Part shown: in pieces, positions 1 through 6,161 of the stretch
Position numbering within the stretch: the stretch's first letter is position 1
How the letters are laid out: each line of letters opens with the position of its first letter
Source of the DNA: Dysgonomonas sp.
GTDB lineage: Bacteria > Bacteroidota > Bacteroidia > Bacteroidales > Dysgonomonadaceae
Assembly (NCBI GenBank): GCA_003523545.1
Contig: DQAM01000092.1
Span: forward strand, 1 to 8,500
Length of the DNA: 8,500 bases
Direction of reading: 5' to 3'
Made by a program: the position numbers and the translations under genes
Notes under the pieces: model-generated
What the model saw: only the letters and a program-made list of their open reading frames with translations
Told to the model about the DNA's origin: nothing
Databases searched by the model: none

Positions 1-760
1 CCGATCTTGTTGCTAATATAGTACCTATAATTGATATAGGCAAAGCTAATGTCGATAAAAGAGACTGAAATGAATGAATTCTAAAGAAAGCATTATTGCT
101 TGTCGTATAATAAATTACATCATTAGGCTTTATATAATAAAATTCAGACTCTATAATAGATTCGGATCTCATATCAAATTGTTTTACAACTGACTTACCG
201 GTTCCATCGTATCTTATTATCTTAACTTTTCCCAAATCCATTCTGGAAGAGGGTCTTCCATTCATTGCCAACGCCTGAAATATAGTAGTATTATCTTTAT
301 ACAATTGCTGAGAACCCGTTCTTTCATCTGAAACTACATAATAAACATTATTTCTCAAGGCAACTTTAACCTGCGCATCAGGAAAGGCCTGCTGCATCCG
401 GGCTTGTATAATCTGTTCCGCTTCTGGCATTGTCCGTCCAACGATATGAATTTCCCCAAAGAAAGGAATAGATATATTTCCATTTGCAAATATCGTATAG
501 GCTGTACCTTGTCCGCCTGATGTACTTATGATATTAGTATAATTAAATTCATTTGAAAATTCTGTATTCGCTGTTATTACAGAACAATATATTTCATCAT
601 TATATTGTAGCTTATAGTCTATAAATGGCCGCGAGGCATATATCGGTTCTTTATCCTGTAAAAGATTTACAGTCTTTGCAGAGGTGCAGGAACTCAGTAA
701 AAATAAGACTGATGATATAAGTCCTACAATATTAAAAAAGATTATATAATATTTTTTCAT
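1..760 (-). CDS. OPX-family polysaccharide export lipoprotein, second copy (partial, C-terminus off the left edge)
   Basis: Reading from the ATG at 760-758 toward base 1 gives 253 uninterrupted codons with no stop before the window edge. Residues 1-25 form a lipoprotein signal: a K-K start, a hydrophobic stretch and the lipobox LSSC, with Cys25 as the predicted lipidated residue. The rest aligns by eye with the adjacent gene at 757-1542: both have an FQALA segment (161-165 here), a K-x-x-I-I-R strand (178-183) and a YYI-x-PNDVIY block (208-217), and both end in a hydrophobic segment (about 231-250). This fits the Wza/BexD-type outer-membrane polysaccharide export family (poly-export plus SLBB domain). 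The usual PGD of the poly-export domain is replaced by Y-N-D near residues 53-55. Its start overlaps the stop of the upstream gene in an ATGA, suggesting coupled translation. The exported polymer cannot be told from this window. Sure of the gene and its paralogy; moderately sure of its function. Confidence 0.85.
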   Translation of the reverse strand, partial: MKKYYIIFFNIVGLISSVLFLLSSCTSAKTVNLLQDKEPIYASRPFIDYKLQYNDEIYCSVITANTEFSNEFNYTNIISTSGGQGTAYTIFANGNISIPFFGEIHIVGRTMPEAEQIIQARMQQAFPDAQVKVALRNNVYYVVSDERTGSQQLYKDNTTIFQALAMNGRPSSRMDLGKVKIIRYDGTGKSVVKQFDMRSESIIESEFYYIKPNDVIYYTTSNNAFFRIHSFQSLLSTLALPISIIGTILATRS

Positions 761-1542
761 TTTGTCAGATTTACAATTAATATAACAAAACCAACCGTAG
801 AGGTCAGAAGACCTAATCCACCTAAAAGCCCTGTAAAAGAGGTTATACGTCCAAAAAATGTCCGCGACAATTCCTGTACATAAATAACATCATTAGGTTG
901 TATATAATAATATTCTGAATTTACGATATCAGCAGATCTTAAATCGAAAGTTTTTACTTCTGTACCATCCGGAGTCTGTCTTATTATGTTCACTTTTCTT
1001 CTATCTCCAAAAGGATCGATGACTCCACCCAAAGCTAATGCCTGAAATATGTTAATCCTAGGAGCAGGCAATGCTATCCTTGTTTCCGAAATTGCTCCCA
1101 GCATGCTGAAATAACGGTTTCCTAATGTTAGTTCTACAGTAAGGTTTGGTGAAAATTCCTGGAATCTGGATTCGATCACATTCTTAGCTTCAAGCAGATT
1201 CAATCCCTCTACCTTTATTTTATCCAGATAAGGTATTTTTACAGTACCATCGGAATATACATTTAATACATTAGGTTGAAGAGTATTTTCTCCCCCTCCT
1301 GCTCCAGTAGTGGATGCCCTATTGGTATACATAGAGAAAAGTGTTCTCATATCTTCATCCAATGTATAAATAGTAAGAACCAAACGGTCACCTGGAATAA
1401 TACGATAATCGACATCCAAGGTCGCATTCGAGTCATAATCTTTTTGAACGCTCTCTTGCAAGAAGTTCGTATCTTTAGGTGTTACGCAAGAAGCAAACAC
1501 ACATACTATCACTGAAAGCAACAGCAACAATTTTATTTTCAT
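757..1542 (-). CDS. OPX-family outer-membrane polysaccharide export lipoprotein (Wza/BexD-like)
   Basis: This is a complete 261-residue protein. Residues 1-19 are a lipoprotein signal ending in FASC, with Cys19 as the likely lipid anchor. The poly-export domain follows, with the typical Y-R-I-I-P-G-D core at 46-52, then an SLBB-like region (about residues 95-170, including the N-V-Y-S-D-G-T-V strand) and a conserved YYYIQPNDVIYV block at 211-222. The C-terminus (about 235-259) is a single hydrophobic helix, placed like the helix that forms the outer-membrane pore in Wza. Family members form the outer-membrane exit for capsule or exopolysaccharide, working with an inner-membrane Wzc/Wzy-type apparatus, none of which is in this window. 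At 261 residues it is short compared with Wza (about 380) but usual for Bacteroidota. No acidic cluster follows Cys19, so a periplasm-facing anchor is more likely than surface display (inference). It starts 5 bases after the def stop. Confidence 0.9.
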   Translation of the reverse strand: MKIKLLLLLSVIVCVFASCVTPKDTNFLQESVQKDYDSNATLDVDYRIIPGDRLVLTIYTLDEDMRTLFSMYTNRASTTGAGGGENTLQPNVLNVYSDGTVKIPYLDKIKVEGLNLLEAKNVIESRFQEFSPNLTVELTLGNRYFSMLGAISETRIALPAPRINIFQALALGGVIDPFGDRRKVNIIRQTPDGTEVKTFDLRSADIVNSEYYYIQPNDVIYVQELSRTFFGRITSFTGLLGGLGLLTSTVGFVILIVNLTK

Positions 1543-1547
1543 AAGCC

Positions 1548-2111
1548 TTATGGTTTGTTTTGGACAGCTTTTACTTTGTAGAAACAGTTGACCCGTCCCT
1601 TTATCATATTATTCAATTTAGATTTTATCAGTTGTTTTCTTATTCCGGATATTTTATCTATGAATAATTTCCCTTCTATATGATCATATTCATGCTGTAT
1701 ACAGCGGGCAAAAAAATCGGAATATACCTCATCATGTTCTACAAAATTCTCATCAACATATTTTATCCGGATTGTTTCTTTTCGCGTGACATTTTCGTTT
1801 ATGCCGGGAATGCTTAAACACCCTTCCTGTAAAGAAACTTCTTCACCGGTCTCCTCCAGAATCCGGGCATTAATAAACACTTTTTTGAAACCCTGATATT
1901 TAGGATCATCTTCTGCCAAAGGTTCCAGATCAATCACAAACAAACGTATATCCAATCCGACCTGGGGAGCCGCCAGCCCTATCCCTTCTGCTTTATACAT
2001 AGTCTCAAACATATTCTGAATCAACTCTTTCAGATTTGGATAATCTTTATTAATATCGTGTGCAACCTTTCTCAATGCGGGTTGTCCATACAGATATATC
2101 GGAAGTATCAT
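1548..2111 (-). CDS. def: peptide deformylase
   Basis: This cytoplasmic metalloenzyme removes the N-formyl group from the starting methionine of new proteins. All three family motifs are present: [10 protein letters not shown] at residues 43-52, EGCLS at 96-100 and HEYDH at 140-144. These give metal ligands Cys98, His140 and His144, and the catalytic Glu141. The protein is 187 residues with the standard M-I-L-P-I start, so it is complete and should be active. Its ATG overlaps the ruvX stop codon (ATGA, 4 bases), and its TAA is 5 bases from the start of the export lipoprotein at 757-1542. It thus sits in the middle of a tightly coupled ruvX-def-OPX-OPX run. Pairing of ruvX and def is common in Bacteroidales; the OPX genes immediately after def are the less expected part. 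Confidence 0.97.
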   Translation of the reverse strand: MILPIYLYGQPALRKVAHDINKDYPNLKELIQNMFETMYKAEGIGLAAPQVGLDIRLFVIDLEPLAEDDPKYQGFKKVFINARILEETGEEVSLQEGCLSIPGINENVTRKETIRIKYVDENFVEHDEVYSDFFARCIQHEYDHIEGKLFIDKISGIRKQLIKSKLNNMIKGRVNCFYKVKAVQNKP

Positions 2112-2539
2112 ATTTCTTTATTTTTGTAAGCACGGCTTTCCATATATCCCTGAAGAATGATAGTAGCACTGATCTCGTCGACAATAGCTTTATTCTGCCT
2201 GTCTTTTTTCTTCATGCCGCTTTCTATCATGGATTTTTGAGCAATAACGGAGGTAAAACGTTCGTCATAAAATTCGACTGGAATATCCGGAAAACTCTTT
2301 TTAAATTGTTTCACAAACAACATCACATGTTCCGCATTCTCTGATAATTTATTATTCATTTGCCTAGGCAAGCCTACAATGACACATTCAACCCTCTCTT
2401 TTTGAAAATACTGCTTCAAATATTCCATCAACTGGAACGTCCGTACAGTTGCAAGCCCTGTCGGGATTATCTTTAAGGGGTCGGTTACAGCTATACCTGT
2501 ACGTTTAGTACCGTAATCAATAGCCAAAAGCCTTCCCAT
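2108..2539 (-). CDS. ruvX: RuvX/YqgF-type Holliday-junction resolvase-like nuclease
   Basis: The 143-residue protein is of normal length for the YqgF/RuvX family, which has an RNase H-like fold and has been linked to 16S rRNA 5'-end maturation and to Holliday-junction resolution. Visible hallmarks are the first acidic strand [15 protein letters not shown] near the N-terminus, the IVGLP strand near the middle, YDERFTS, and D-E-I-S-A near the C-terminus. The acidic residues Asp, Glu and Asp in these motifs would form the active site. I chose the ATG at 2539 because it gives the usual [10 protein letters not shown] start; an in-frame GTG directly before it (2542-2540) is an alternative. The stop overlaps the def start. 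The gap to lptB is about 42 bases, with an A8 run and a TAnnTTTG box that could act as an internal promoter. Confidence 0.93.
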   Translation of the reverse strand: MGRLLAIDYGTKRTGIAVTDPLKIIPTGLATVRTFQLMEYLKQYFQKERVECVIVGLPRQMNNKLSENAEHVMLFVKQFKKSFPDIPVEFYDERFTSVIAQKSMIESGMKKKDRQNKAIVDEISATIILQGYMESRAYKNKEI

Positions 2540-2544
2540 CACCG

Positions 2545-2552
2545 CAAAGATA
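2545..2552 (-). promoter_or_regulatory. possible internal -7 promoter box before ruvX
   Basis: On the minus strand, TATCTTTG (2552-2545) matches TAnnTTTG exactly and is preceded by a run of eight A. No TTTG is found at the expected -33 position. The predicted transcription start (about 2541-2538) would fall on or within a few bases of the ruvX start codon, so any transcript would be almost leaderless. Only half of the promoter signature is present. Confidence 0.35.
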
Positions 2553-2581
2553 TAACTTTTTTTTCAATTTTTATCTATCAG

Positions 2582-3391
2582 TTAACTTCGTTCTATAGAA
2601 CGGCGCTTCAATTCAAAATCACGCCCCAGGTATTTTTCACGCACGACTTCATTTGCCGCCAACTCCTCGGGTGTACCGCTAAACAACACTTTTCCTTCGA
2701 AAAGCAAATATGCCCTGTCGGTTATACTAAGTGTCTCGTCTACATTATGGTCTGTAATAAGTATCCCTATGTTCTTATATTTCAATTGGGCCACAATCTC
2801 CTGAATATCCTGAACCGCAATAGGATCGACTCCGGCAAATGGTTCGTCCAACATAATAAACTTCGGATTTATAGCCAGACAGCGTGCTATTTCCGACCGC
2901 CTTCTTTCTCCCCCTGACAGTCTGTCTCCGAGATTTTTTCGCACTTTTTGCAATCCGAATTCAGAAATAAGGCTCTCTAATTTCTCTTTCTGATATTCTT
3001 TGGATTCTCCTGACATTTCCAGCACAGCACGAATATTATCTTCTACAGACAATTTCCGGAAAATAGATGCTTCCTGTGCAAGATAGCCGATTCCGTTTTG
3101 TGCACGTTTATATACCGGATATTTGGTAATATCCATATCGTTGAGGAATATCCTGCCCTCATTGGGCATCACAAGCCCTACGGTCATATAAAAAGTGGTA
3201 GTTTTACCTGCTCCATTAGGGCCCAGTAATCCTACAATCTCACCTTGTTGAACTTCTATAGAAACATGATTTACAACAGTACGCGATTTGTATCTTTTTA
3301 CCAGGTCGTCAGTACGCAATATCATTTGTTCAGGCTCCTGCTTCACAGAAGCCTGATTGTCTTCAATTATTCCGGTATGTTCAAATTCCAT
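2582..3391 (-). CDS. lptB: LPS export ABC transporter ATP-binding protein LptB
   Basis: This is the ATPase that powers lipopolysaccharide extraction from the inner membrane with LptF/LptG and the Lpt bridge. The 269-residue protein has the full ABC set: Walker A GPNGAGKT at 57-64, Q-loop near Gln106 in YLAQEAS, signature LSGGE at 158-162, Walker B IMLDEP at 179-184 with catalytic Glu183, and the H-loop His215 in ITDHNV. The pattern TTTFYM after Walker A and the [12 protein letters not shown] segment are typical of LptB rather than of general importers. About 22 acidic or polar residues precede the usual start. A second in-frame ATG at 3325-3323 would give a 247-residue protein of standard LptB size, so the true start is uncertain. 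The gap to ilvE upstream is 19 bases. Confidence 0.95.
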   Translation of the reverse strand: MEFEHTGIIEDNQASVKQEPEQMILRTDDLVKRYKSRTVVNHVSIEVQQGEIVGLLGPNGAGKTTTFYMTVGLVMPNEGRIFLNDMDITKYPVYKRAQNGIGYLAQEASIFRKLSVEDNIRAVLEMSGESKEYQKEKLESLISEFGLQKVRKNLGDRLSGGERRRSEIARCLAINPKFIMLDEPFAGVDPIAVQDIQEIVAQLKYKNIGILITDHNVDETLSITDRAYLLFEGKVLFSGTPEELAANEVVREKYLGRDFELKRRSIERS

Positions 3392-3410
3392 TCAGTAATA
3401 TTAATCTTTT

Positions 3411-4430
3411 TTATTCCAAAACCGTCACCCAGCCATAAGCATCAGGCTCGTCGCCATATTGTATGGCTCTCAATTTATTGTACAAGCGGGTAGATATCTC
3501 GCCAGCTTTTCCATCTTTAGAAAATACGTATGATTTATTTTCTTCAACATCATCAATGTATGAAGTTGGGCTGATAACTGCAGCCGTACCACAGATCCCT
3601 GCTTCTTCAAAAGTAGCAAGTTCTTCTTCAGGAATAGGCCTTCTTTCTACTCTTATACCCAGATCTTCCGCCAATTGTATCAAGCTCATATTAGTAATAG
3701 AAGGCAGGATAGAACTTGATAACGGGGTTACATATGTATTATTTTTTATGGCAAAGAAATTTGCAGGACCACCCTCATCAATATATTTTTTCTCTTTAGG
3801 ATCAAGATAAAGAACAGCATTATAACCCATCTGATGGGCTTTTTCCCCGGCAACAAGACCCGCGGCATAATTCCCCCCGATCTTAAAGGTTCCTGTACCA
3901 TGAGGTGCTGCGCGGTCAAATTCCCGTAATATCACCAACGGGGTAGGTTTGAATCCTTCTTTAAAATAAGGGCCTACCGGAGTAACAAAAACCAAAAATA
4001 AGTATTCAGATGCAGGTTTTACCCCGACTTGCGGACTTGTTCCTATCAAAAGAGGGCGTATATACAATGCAGCGCCGCTTTCATAAGGGGGGACAAATCT
4101 TTCATTCAGCTTTACAGCTTTCAATACAGATTCTTCAAAAATTTCGATTGGAAGTTCTTCCATCAATATTCCTCGGCAAGATGCCTGCATCCTCAAAGCA
4201 TTTTCACGCATTCTGAAAATACGGACTTTCCCGTCTTTCCCCTTAAAAGCCTTTAAGCCTTCAAACGCTTCCTGGCCGTAATGGAGACAGGTTGCTGCCA
4301 TGTGAATATCGATACTCTCCGAAGTAGTCTCCCGGGGAGTACTCCATTTGCCGTCTTTAAAACTGCTTCTGACATTGTAGTCGGTTTTTATATAACCGAA
4401 AGATAAGTTTTTCCAATCTATTGTCTCCAT
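3411..4430 (-). CDS. ilvE: branched-chain amino acid aminotransferase
   Basis: This PLP-dependent class IV aminotransferase carries out the last step of leucine, isoleucine and valine synthesis, exchanging an amino group with glutamate/2-oxoglutarate. It has 339 residues, normal for the larger (eukaryote-like) BCAT group. The PLP lysine is Lys183 in FKIGGNYAAG, and YIDEGGPANFF at about 216-226 is the cofactor-binding strand with Glu219. The N-terminal H-Y-G-Q-E-A-F-E-G-L-K-A segment (50-61), L-Y-I-R-P-L-L (122-128) and the C-terminal DAYGWVTVLE ending are also family hallmarks. It looks complete and functional. It lies 40 bases downstream of the exported-protein gene and 19 bases upstream of lptB, apparently in the same transcript. 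No leucine-rich leader peptide or attenuator is visible in the short gap before it. Confidence 0.96.
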   Translation of the reverse strand: METIDWKNLSFGYIKTDYNVRSSFKDGKWSTPRETTSESIDIHMAATCLHYGQEAFEGLKAFKGKDGKVRIFRMRENALRMQASCRGILMEELPIEIFEESVLKAVKLNERFVPPYESGAALYIRPLLIGTSPQVGVKPASEYLFLVFVTPVGPYFKEGFKPTPLVILREFDRAAPHGTGTFKIGGNYAAGLVAGEKAHQMGYNAVLYLDPKEKKYIDEGGPANFFAIKNNTYVTPLSSSILPSITNMSLIQLAEDLGIRVERRPIPEEELATFEEAGICGTAAVISPTSYIDDVEENKSYVFSKDGKAGEISTRLYNKLRAIQYGDEPDAYGWVTVLE

Positions 4431-4470
4431 AACGTTATTTGTATTTGCTCTTAATTTAAGGGGTATCTTT

Positions 4471-4935
4471 TTACTGTATTTCTATCCATTTCTGCAAATC
4501 TTCGAGTATATCTCTGTATATCTTTGAATCTTCCGGCCGGCCTTTCTCTTCATAATAATAAATATAGGCTCCTGTACTTCCGCCGAAAAACTGTTCTTCC
4601 ACATAAATGTCCAGTATAACCTCGAAAGAATATTCACCTTGCGGTCTTATGAAAAAATTAAAGGTTTTTCTTTCTCCGCTTTTAGAGGATAATAGTTTCT
4701 TATTTTCTGTAAACATCTTTGCATGAATAAACCCGGCGTCTTTATCCAAAGATTGGATAAAATATCCTTTTTCGATTAAATAATCGATTACCTCATCGAA
4801 TATACTTTCTTGATTTACATTAATCAAAATCGACCTCGGGGATATACTACTTTTATTCTGCTGTGAAAACACAGTACCCACAGAAAGGCTAAAAAACAAA
4901 ACAAAAGCCGTCGATATTCCCTTAAATTGCCTCAT
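4471..4935 (-). CDS. small exported protein of unknown function
   Basis: I do not recognise this family. The 154-residue protein begins with a clear Sec signal peptide: Arg/Lys near the start, a hydrophobic core at about 8-22, and a likely cleavage after V-F-S at residue 24. No cysteine follows the cleavage site, so it is not a lipoprotein. The mature part (about 130 residues) looks like one small alpha/beta domain: a helix I-F-D-E-V-I-D-Y-L-I-E-K-G at 45-57, then a strand pair with S-L-D-K-D-A-G-F-I-H-A at 62-72, three more predicted strands to about 128, and a C-terminal helix ending I-E-I-Q. The 'helix, G-Y, D-x-x-x-G-x-I' pattern recalls the helix-grip repeats of BamC-like periplasmic domains, but this is only a resemblance. 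It is the first gene of the leftward run and lies 26-30 bases from a candidate start of transcription. Confidence 0.8.
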   Translation of the reverse strand: MRQFKGISTAFVLFFSLSVGTVFSQQNKSSISPRSILINVNQESIFDEVIDYLIEKGYFIQSLDKDAGFIHAKMFTENKKLLSSKSGERKTFNFFIRPQGEYSFEVILDIYVEEQFFGGSTGAYIYYYEEKGRPEDSKIYRDILEDLQKWIEIQ

Positions 4936-4964
4936 CTTATCTGTCTAATGAAATAAAATTATTA

Positions 4965-4995
4965 CAAATTTACAATTTTCCATTTTATATTTAAA
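4965..4995 (-). promoter_or_regulatory. candidate Bacteroidota-type promoter for the leftward operon
   Basis: On the minus strand, TAAATTTG (4972-4965) matches the Bacteroidota -7 consensus TAnnTTTG exactly. A 3-of-4 match to the -33 TTTG, TTTA at 4995-4992, lies 19 bases upstream, which is the usual spacing. The expected transcription start is about 4961-4958, leaving a leader of roughly 25 bases before the exported-protein gene. The region is very A+T-rich, so a chance match is possible. Confidence 0.55.
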
Positions 4996-5096
4996 CCTGC
5001 ATGTATAATTATTATTTAATAAGTTGTTATTTTTCATACATTAAAGCTTTTTTAACCCTTACACCAAAGATGTCCTTTTTTTTAGCAGATGTTTTT

Positions 5097-5126
5097 TTTG
5101 TTCATTAAAAAAAAGCTTTACTTTTG
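5097..5126 (+). promoter_or_regulatory. candidate Bacteroidota-type promoter for the nuo operon
   Basis: TTTG at 5097-5100 and TACTTTTG at 5119-5126 match both consensus boxes (TTTG and TAnnTTTG) exactly, with an 18-base spacer, one base under the typical 19-21. Transcription would start near 5130-5134, giving a leader of about 75 bases before nuoA. The exact match to both boxes directly ahead of a multigene operon makes this the best-supported promoter in the window. Confidence 0.7.
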
Positions 5127-5207
5127 CACCCGTAAATCAAATCTATATCTGTTTTGTTAAATACAGATGGCATTTTGAGATAAAACCTGAATCAATAGAG
5201 TAATTAT

Positions 5208-5558
5208 ATGGATTCTTCTTTCTTTTTAGGTGCATTTATTACCGGCATCGTCCTGGTATTAGCCGGACTGGGCATGGCAATATTATTGTCTCCCCGCTCT
5301 TTCAATCCCCAAAAAGGTTTAGCTTATGAATGTGGCGTTCCCACCAAAGGTCCATCCTGGATGCAATTCAGGGTAGGATACTACTTATATGCTATACTTT
5401 ATTTAATGTTCGACGTGGAAACTATATTCCTGTTCCCATGGGCTACGGTAGTACGCGATCTTGGAATGCCCGGCCTGTACAGCATATTGTTTTTTGTGGT
5501 TATATTAGGTTTAGGCCTTGCTTATGCATGGCGGAAAGGAGCATTACAATGGAAATAA
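5208..5558 (+). CDS. nuoA: NADH-quinone oxidoreductase (complex I) subunit A
   Basis: This is a small membrane subunit at the junction of the quinone site and the proton-pumping arm of respiratory complex I. At 116 residues it has normal length and three hydrophobic segments (about 5-28, 56-80 and 88-108). Family hallmarks are the loop with [11 protein letters not shown] at 33-43 (conserved Cys42), the [19 protein letters not shown] run from 54 with the acidic pair Asp69/Glu71 inside the second membrane helix, and the FLFPWA end of that helix. The ATG at 5208 is the only start that gives the full first helix; the sequence before it has only a weak purine-rich AATAGAG. It is the first gene of the operon, and its last 10 bases overlap nuoB. 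Confidence 0.97.
   Translation: MDSSFFLGAFITGIVLVLAGLGMAILLSPRSFNPQKGLAYECGVPTKGPSWMQFRVGYYLYAILYLMFDVETIFLFPWATVVRDLGMPGLYSILFFVVILGLGLAYAWRKGALQWK
5535..5541 (+). promoter_or_regulatory. strong ribosome-binding site deciding the nuoB start
   Basis: AAAGGAG lies 7 bases before the ATG at 5549, inside the end of nuoA. Strong Shine-Dalgarno sequences are uncommon in Bacteroidota. This one supports starting nuoB at 5549 rather than at the far upstream in-frame ATG at 5330, whose extra 73 codons are only nuoA read in another frame. Confidence 0.75.
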
Positions 5559-6127
5559 AAAACATCTATATAAAAGGTATTCCGAACGAAGAGTTCAGGG
5601 ATAACGAATATCTGGAGGAATATGTACAGGAACTTCGTGCAAACGGTGTTCCTATTGTCGTCGGAAAGCTGGACGACCTTATCAACTGGGGACGCTCCAA
5701 CTCGGTATGGCCCCTTGCATTCGCAACCAGCTGCTGCGGTATCGAGTTTATGGCCACTGCAGCCGCCAAACATGATATAGCCCGTTTCGGGATGGAGGTT
5801 ACACGCAACAGTCCCCGTCAGGCCGACTGCATCGTAGTTGCCGGTACTATCGTCCATAAAATGGCTCCTCTCCTGAAGCGTGTATACGACCAGATGGCAG
5901 AGCCTAAATATGTGGTGGCAATGGGAAGCTGTGCTATATCAGGAGGTCCGTTTGTGGATTCTTACCATGTGGTGAACGGCATCGACCAGTTTATTCCTGT
6001 CGATGTATACGTACCCGGATGTCCTCCGCGCCCTGAAGCTTTATTATACGGACTGATGCAGCTGCAGAGGAAAATAAAACTGGAAAGATTCGTATTCCGC
6101 ACAGGACATAAAAATATAAAGAGATAG
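5549..6127 (+). CDS. nuoB: NADH-quinone oxidoreductase (complex I) subunit B
   Basis: This is the hydrophilic subunit that carries iron-sulfur cluster N2, the last electron carrier before quinone. The protein has 192 residues from the ATG at 5549. The N2 ligands are all present: the adjacent Cys62-Cys63 in SCCGIEFMA, Cys128 in GSCAISGG, and Cys158 in [14 protein letters not shown]. The preceding [12 protein letters not shown] segment (47-58) is also conserved in the family. An in-frame open stretch extends upstream to 5330 but is out-of-frame nuoA sequence and is rejected. The gene overlaps the end of nuoA by 10 bases, so translation of the two is probably coupled. The gap to nuoCD is 34 bases. 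Confidence 0.97.
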   Translation: MEIKNIYIKGIPNEEFRDNEYLEEYVQELRANGVPIVVGKLDDLINWGRSNSVWPLAFATSCCGIEFMATAAAKHDIARFGMEVTRNSPRQADCIVVAGTIVHKMAPLLKRVYDQMAEPKYVVAMGSCAISGGPFVDSYHVVNGIDQFIPVDVYVPGCPPRPEALLYGLMQLQRKIKLERFVFRTGHKNIKR

Positions 6128-6161
6128 AAGGAAGAATAAGCGCAGAGACAAAAGAGAATAT

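Larger units (their letters stand above)
4936..5207. other. divergent intergenic region between the leftward operon and nuoA
   Basis: These 272 bases separate two divergent operons and contain no convincing coding frame or RNA gene. They are strongly A+T-rich, with several A or T runs. Each direction has one promoter-like pair of boxes, described separately. Other structure is a perfect 11-base inverted repeat in A/T-rich sequence (5043-5053 and 5109-5119) and a 6-base stem with a 10-base loop in the nuoA leader (5147-5152 and 5163-5168). Neither is strong enough to call an operator, riboswitch or terminator. Confidence 0.7.

Noticed and set aside
1276..1515. Plus-strand open frame inside the first OPX gene
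   Set aside because: The opposite strand encodes a complete lipoprotein with family motifs; this frame shows no protein features of its own.
2060..2344. Plus-strand open frame across the def-ruvX junction
   Set aside because: Both minus-strand genes are complete with catalytic motifs, and the frame spans two genes without any features of its own.
3463..4256. Several plus-strand open frames opposite ilvE
   Set aside because: They are shadows of the aminotransferase gene, with no ribosome-binding site or recognisable product.
5071..5100. T runs in the intergenic region as a rho-independent terminator
   Set aside because: No stable G+C-rich stem precedes them, and the two flanking operons diverge, so no terminator is expected here.
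5167..5178. Three-codon upstream open frame (ATG GCA TTT TGA) in the nuoA leader
   Set aside because: It is too short to carry information, has no ribosome-binding site and no attenuator-like partner structure.
5330..5548. Upstream extension of nuoB by 73 codons
   Set aside because: The extra codons are nuoA coding sequence in another frame, do not resemble any NuoB N-terminus, and a strong ribosome-binding site sits right before the ATG at 5549.
5522..5857. Overlapping minus-strand open frames within nuoB (5522-5857 and 5566-5808)
   Set aside because: They are antisense shadows of nuoB with no motif or promoter of their own.
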